From positions 2,931,040 to 2,995,039 of the forward strand of contig CAJSYZ010000009.1 of assembly GCA_910574455.1 (NCBI GenBank): a DNA stretch of 64,000 nucleotides, read 5' to 3'. Position 1 is the first letter of the stretch, and the number at the start of each line of letters is the position of its first letter. Both the position numbers and the translations under genes were made by a program. The notes beneath the pieces were generated by a model, which made no database searches, was not told where the DNA came from, and worked only from the letters and a program-made list of their open reading frames with translations. The stretch comes from Trichaptum fuscoviolaceum. Its lineage: Eukaryota > Basidiomycota > Agaricomycetes > Hymenochaetales > Trichaptaceae. Shown here piece by piece: positions 59,617 through 64,000 of this stretch.

Positions 59617-60038
59617 ACTGGATGACTTCCCGCAGGAATTTAGAACCGGTTTCTAAGTTCTAAACGGTCTGAGATTCTAAAAAAAAGGTTTAGAAACAAG
59701 TTCCTAAACCGTAGCTCAGTTTAGGACATGGCAACCAAGCTCTTGCCCGGTGTGAACTCTCCGTGGGATATGTACCCATAACAAGTAGTAGTCACAATAA
59801 AACTTCAATATCACAGTCATAAAAGGCAATAGAATCAAATTCAGGGTCTCATAAGCGAGGTTTAGAACACCTTTAGAACTTCGTGCGCTTTGAGACTCCA
59901 TACCCCCTCGAGTCTCAAACCTCGAAATTTAGAACCTGCAGACATCAACCGAAAATTTGGCTCGGACCCTGACAGGGTCTTTTGGAACTCTTACAACCGT
60001 TCTAAACGGTTCTAAATTCCTGCGGGAAGTCATCCACT
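59617..60038. mobile_element. MITE, 416 bp, perfect 29-bp terminal inverted repeats
   Basis: The element spans 59620-60035. Its ends are perfect inverted repeats of 29 bp: 59620-59648 (starting GGATGACTTCCCGC) and 60007-60035 (ending GCGGGAAGTCATCC). ACT flanks it on both sides (59617-59619 and 60036-60038), a 3-bp target-site duplication. The inside has no gene and carries many TTTAGAAC/GTTCTAAA sub-repeats in both directions. Size, structure and 3-bp duplication suit a non-autonomous DNA transposon, perhaps of PIF/Harbinger or CACTA type; the superfamily is inferred. Perfect ends suggest recent insertion. Confidence 0.87.
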
Positions 60039-60830
60039 GGCAGTTCTCCCGCGAGTCGCGTGTCCCAGTCCCACCTTCTGTCAGCGTCTCTTTCGCGCCT
60101 TGCTCCCTGACGACTACGAACGACATTGGCGGCCGGCCAACCGTCTATGCAACCGCGAGCTTGAGCCTGACCCGGAGAGCGGCAACGAGCCCCATCATAC
60201 GGGACAACTTTTCTATGGCCTGCTGGCTATAAACACAGCGACACGAACGCAGACTCAGGCTACGAGCGGAAGCCCGACAGTCGTACATACTTGACTCTTG
60301 AGTGGGGGACAAGGGATTGTTTGGTTGCCTTGGCTCGGAGAGGTAAGCAGCACTTGCTTGGCTGCCAGTGGCCTCGGATCGGATTACTTTAATATCCCAA
60401 TGACCATGATGCCGGAGAAAGAACAGCTGGCGTGGGCGGCGCGGAGGAGCTTCGGGCGCTCTGCTTTCAGTATCAGTTGCCCATCATGACATTTCATTAC
60501 TGATACTCTTATTATATGACTGGTGTTTGTCAGCAGCTTGAGCAGGCAGCCCTCATACTGTGCTCGACTTCGTCTGCTTCAGCTGCGCCGGGGGTGCACC
60601 ACTGCTCTCCAAGCCCACACCCGGCTCCATCGTCATTGTCGACGACGAGGTACTTGTTCCTTGATTCTCTTGGAGATTGACCTCTCAACTGTCTCCCTCG
60701 CCGGTATCACCGCTTAGCTCGTAACAATCCAGGCGTAATCGCACCTGGGTCTACACCTCGCATACTTCACCTCCCACCTACTAAACAACACCATTCACGC
60801 CTTCCAACGACCACCTTCAACGATTCACCC
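60039..60830. other. Interval upstream of His-rich unknown gene
   Basis: No gene is supported. Short frames (60-66 codons) only. The last ~100 bp are C/A-rich, a likely leader of the gene starting at 60831. Confidence 0.4.
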
Positions 60831-61675
60831 ATGGTCAGTGAGAGCGTCGGCTACTCGTCTCATGACTCTAAGTCGCTGAATGTATGTAGGCAGGAGAGCA
60901 TCCGCACTCCGCCGTGCAGACGCAGGCGCCAATACACATGCCGCACCCGCATCCCCCGCATCCCGTGCGCGACCGAGACCACGAGCATGACGTGAAAGGT
61001 CTGCGGCTCGCGCTCGGAAGCATTCTCAGCCCGGTATGTATCCAAACCGCCCTCTCCGTGAGCAATTCAACTTATTTTTTATGATGGATTTTGTTACCTG
61101 CGTGAATGCACTAGAAACGCATACCCTCCTCACGCGCATCCGCCTCGTCCTCTGGCACCGCCTCGCCCGCGCACTTCGGTCCGGGCCTCGTCCATCCCTA
61201 TCCCTATCCCCACTCCCAATCGTCTCATGGGCATAGTCACGGATACGCGCCGCACGAGCCATCGCATCTGCATACACCCGCGCCGGAGCCAGAGGAGGAG
61301 GACGGTGCGCTGCGGACGAGGACAGACTCTGGGCTGTGCGCCGAGGGAAGAAGGCCCGTCGCTGGCATGCTGCGCCAGAGCTCCGCGTCCTCTGCGTCCT
61401 CAGTCCAATCATCGCACTCGTCCCAACTATCCCAGTCTCAGCCGGAAACGCAACTCCCGACGCCGCCTTCCGAGCCGGCGCCGCCATCGATTCTGACGAC
61501 GAGCAACGTGCATACACTCACGCCCGCGCAGACGCAGCAGGTGCTGAAGGACATCAAAAAGGAAGACGACGCGCTTTCGAAGATGACGGACGTGGAGAAG
61601 GAGAAGAGGGGCTACATCGCAACCCTTCAGAGTAGACGCGCGTGGGACGCGTTGGTGCATGGAAACATGTCGTAG
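60831..61675 (+). CDS. His/Ser-rich unknown protein with ATG alone in exon 1
   Basis: Exons 60831-60833, 60890-61033 and 61115-61675 give 235 residues. The first coding exon holds only the ATG; a 56-bp intron (GTCAGT..TATGTAG) follows, and exon 2 continues AGEHPHSAVQTQAPIHMPHP. The protein is rich in His and Pro (HPHPPHPVRD, HSQSSHGHSHGYAPHEP), then Ser/Gln (SSASSASSVQSSHSSQ) and ends with a charged helix (QQVLKDIKKEDDALSKMTDV) and RRAWDALVHGNMS. No TM, signal or enzyme motif. It is probably a disordered regulator, but no function can be named. If the intron is not used, exon 2 would be read out of this frame and end early. Confidence 0.55.
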
Positions 61676-62946
61676 GCGGTATGCCTCTCGAACATCTATG
61701 CGTCCGACTCCGCCTCTGGGTATCCCATCGCCGGGATGGACTTGTGTATGTACAATGTGTACGATGTTTTTTTTTGTTGGGTCCCCCGAGTCACGGTGTG
61801 GCGCCGCGCAATTCTTTCTCTCAATCTGTCCGCCGCTGCCCGTTTGTGTATGATCTATCCTCTTCATTATGTCTCCAGTAATGTGTCTGTAGTCATCGCT
61901 TTGTTCTTCTTAGTCGCTTTGTATGTATGTATCTATTGCATCTTCTCGGATTTTCTTTTGCTATTAGGTGGTGACATACGTACATACACTTGCGTATATG
62001 CCTCAAGTTACATATACATTCGCTGCAGTTGTAAAATTACTTGTATCATCTCCCTCAGCTCAATCCATTTCAATTCACTGCATCTCCTTCGAGTAATCAG
62101 AAATCACGCGAGAAAAGGAGAAACCGCGACTTCGTCCGCTCACCGTTTCTGTTGGCTTCATTGCAAGAGAAAGAACAAGCGACATGTATCCCGCAAGGGC
62201 CACTCAACGGATCAGAGAAAGTAAGAATGTGACAACGTCCATGCTAAACAAGACTGTGAACTGATACCAGGATGTGAATGTGCAGTAGCCTGAAAGGCGA
62301 AGAGAATCGCAGATCTATTGCGAGATGAATCCGAGTCGCGTCTACATACGTGAGGAACGACGAAATCGCGTCACGATGTAAGTATGTAGGACCGTCGGAT
62401 GGTGCGTAGCACTAGGGCAGAGGCAGAGGCGATGTGGGGACAAATTCTAGATCGAGCCGAGCGACTCACGGCGGACTAAGAAGGAAGATGCGATGCAGTC
62501 ACGGAAAGCAAGCAGATCCTTGCGTAGGGGTAGGTAGATGCTGATGGCCAGGGTCTATTATGGGCGAACAAGGAAGAGGAAGAGGAAGATATCAGTCGAG
62601 CGAGGATACAATCAAGAGATCAGACAGTTGACCAAGGTGTCTTCGAAACGTGGTTTGTGACGCGAAGGATGCAAGTGTTTGCGATGGATATCAATAACTG
62701 TTGGTATCTGCAATAGTCATACAAGGCAGGGAGCCGTCACAGTACTTATAAAATCATCTCGTTAACTTCCAACAAATTTCCTCGACTATTCGCGAGCCTG
62801 AGCGGACCCCACCTACGATCACACAAAATGCTGAAATCCCTTCGCCCTGTCTTTGATACTCTAATTCATGGAGGAATAAGTAACGATTAATACGCACGCG
62901 ACTCGCTAGGAAACTTGAATGACTGCCGACTTACCCGAGCGTCGTT
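61676..62946. other. Interval between His-rich gene and F-box fragment
   Basis: 3' UTR-like T-rich sequence at first, then no supported gene. Includes repeated GAGGAAGAGG purine runs near 62570-62590. Confidence 0.4.
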
Positions 62947-63669
62947 TTACAAAGATGTCTGTGGCGCCGCGAAAACCAGGAATTCCTCGACGAAAGTCCA
63001 TGACATAAATGACTCCATATCACGATAGGTAAGTATCGTCCTCTCACCATCCATATACACCCTAGTAATAGGTTCATGTCCTGCCAATTCCTCGGCAAGC
63101 GAGGCTTTCGTTGTTTCGACATACGGCAGCTCTCTGGCTTGAACCACCTCGGAACCGGGATAGATTTCCCCATTGTAGAAGATCCTGACATGGCTTTTTT
63201 CGTACACGAGTTTCGGAAGAGCAGGGTCATTCACCCGCATTGAGTCCTCTTCAACTTCGGATACAGAATCCACCGACTCCTCCTCCGACTCCTCCGCGAG
63301 AAGATTTTCCGCGCACATGAAAGCATATGGATTGAAATCCTTGATAGTGACCCCATCTTCATACACTGTTGCCAGTCTTTGGCCGTAAATTGCGAAGTCC
63401 GGGCGACCGAGTGACTTTAAACCAGCCCTGTTATATAACCATCTGCTTCGAAAAGCCCAATCCTGCCAAGGTAGATCCATCACATCATCGGAATCTGCTC
63501 CATTCCACATCTCATCAGCCTCTATAGCGTCAAGCAAAGTCCTGCGGTAGAGCACCAGTTCCGAGAGTTTATCGCCTTTGCGAGGACATATTTGAAGGAG
63601 TATGATGCTTCGCTCGGGGTCAGGGTAAAAGGGATATTGGCGGGAAGCGCGGCAAGCTGATGGACTCAT
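62947..63669 (-). pseudogene. 5'-truncated F-box-protein paralogue
   Basis: A single minus-strand frame of 240 codons that aligns with the C-terminal part of the F-box protein at 51668-53663: QYPFYPDPERSIILL versus RYPYTTDPECAIIVV, YGQRLATVYEDGVTIKDFNP versus FGQRLVGIQAREFLTIKDFN, and RELPYVETTKA versus GELPYVETVTQ. It differs by an acidic insert (EESEEESVDSVSEVEED). The F-box and N-terminal ~350 residues are absent: just before its ATG lie GC-rich tandem repeats. So it is probably a gene fragment cut by an insertion or rearrangement, unless missing exons lie beyond the window edge. The frame is intact to its stop at 62947. Confidence 0.6.
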
Positions 63670-63710
63670 ATTTTCGGCACCACAAATTTGCCGCTACCAT
63701 TTGCCGCACC

Positions 63711-63750
63711 AGGTAGCGGCTGGTAGCGGCTGGTAGCAGCTGGTAGTGCT
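63711..63750. repeat. 10-bp tandem repeat, four units
   Basis: TGGTAGCGGC-type units at 63711, 63721, 63731 and 63741, the last two diverged (TGGTAGCAGC, TGGTAGTGCT). GCCGCACC before them pairs with GGTGCGGC about 65 bp after them, forming an inverted repeat around the array. This looks like a subterminal part of a DNA transposon. Confidence 0.6.
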
Positions 63751-64000
63751 ACGAGGGCCGCATCTGATAAGTGGTGCGGCGCGGGGTGTCATAAGTGTTC
63801 GGGGTCCAGCAACGGCAAGAGTGTGCCGTCTGACTGGGTGATCTTGTAACTTATTATGTAAATCTGTATTGCGTGCAAGAAGGCTTTGGCGGATTCAAGT
63901 GCATCGAGTTCTATGTCAATAAATTCACAAAGACTTTTCATCGTCTTCCTTCACCTCCTGAACATGTACCACTTTGATTTATAGTTATATATCTTGATAC
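63751..64000. other. Right edge of window
   Basis: No gene seen. A missing 5' part of the minus-strand F-box gene might lie further right, but nothing in these 250 bp resembles it. Confidence 0.35.

Noticed and set aside
1..64000. tRNA, rRNA and CRISPR arrays
   Set aside because: None recognised; the tandem repeats seen lack spacer structure and the genome is eukaryotic.

Overview
The window looks like nuclear DNA of a filamentous basidiomycete, most likely an Agaricomycete that lives on plant material. The evidence is dense genes broken by many short GT..AG introns (about 50-70 bp), families expanded in that group (BTB, F-box, basidiomycete 7-TM proteins, P450), a DUF3602/Par32-type GRGGAGN-repeat protein, and plant-wall enzymes (GH7 cellobiohydrolase, CE15 glucuronoyl esterase, a GH17 enzyme, class 3 lipases). 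I rebuilt exons by hand, requiring legal splice sites, preserved phase and a total divisible by three. No transcript or database evidence was available.

Layout. 0.5-6.5 kb: tandem pair of 14-exon MFS drug:H+ antiporters. 7.9-9.3 kb: GH7 cellobiohydrolase without a cellulose-binding module. 9.9-11.7 kb: O-fucosyltransferase-like type II membrane protein. 11.9-12.8 kb: remnant of a basidiomycete 7-TM gene. 13.2-15.5 kb: 13-exon cytochrome P450. 15.8-17.0 kb: BTB protein, convergent with a GNAT gene (17.2-18.4 kb, minus), which is divergent from an MpaB/DUF2236-type oxygenase gene (18.9-21.0 kb). 21.8-23.1 kb: secreted GH17 protein. 23.4-29.5 kb: three more BTB paralogues, the last broken by an in-frame stop. 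30.1-34.1 kb: MCD4/PIG-N GPI ethanolamine-phosphate transferase. 34.3-35.6 kb: formate/nitrite transporter. 36.8-38.2 kb: unknown protein. 38.7-39.1 kb: possible decayed DUF3602 repeats. 39.5-43.1 kb: tandem class 3 lipases with matching exon lengths. 44.1-45.8 kb: CE15 esterase. 47.3-48.3 kb: SDR. 48.4-51.2 kb: two unknown genes. 51.7-53.7 kb: F-box protein. 53.7-57.0 kb: gene-poor. 57.0-61.7 kb: small unknown gene, DUF3602 gene, a 416-bp MITE, and a His-rich unknown gene whose ATG stands alone in its exon. 62.9-63.7 kb: 5'-truncated F-box paralogue beside 10-bp tandem repeats.

Functionally, GH7, CE15, GH17 and the lipases are secreted enzymes that fit a saprotroph. The P450, the MpaB-like oxygenase and the MFS pair fit detoxification or small-molecule modification, but no biosynthetic core enzyme is present, so I do not call a metabolite cluster. 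The most striking recurring signal is micro-exons of 8-23 nt in at least seven genes. Several hold catalytic motifs: the GH17 acid Glu, the P450 I-helix oxygen-binding motif, and (next to the junction) the lipase Asp.
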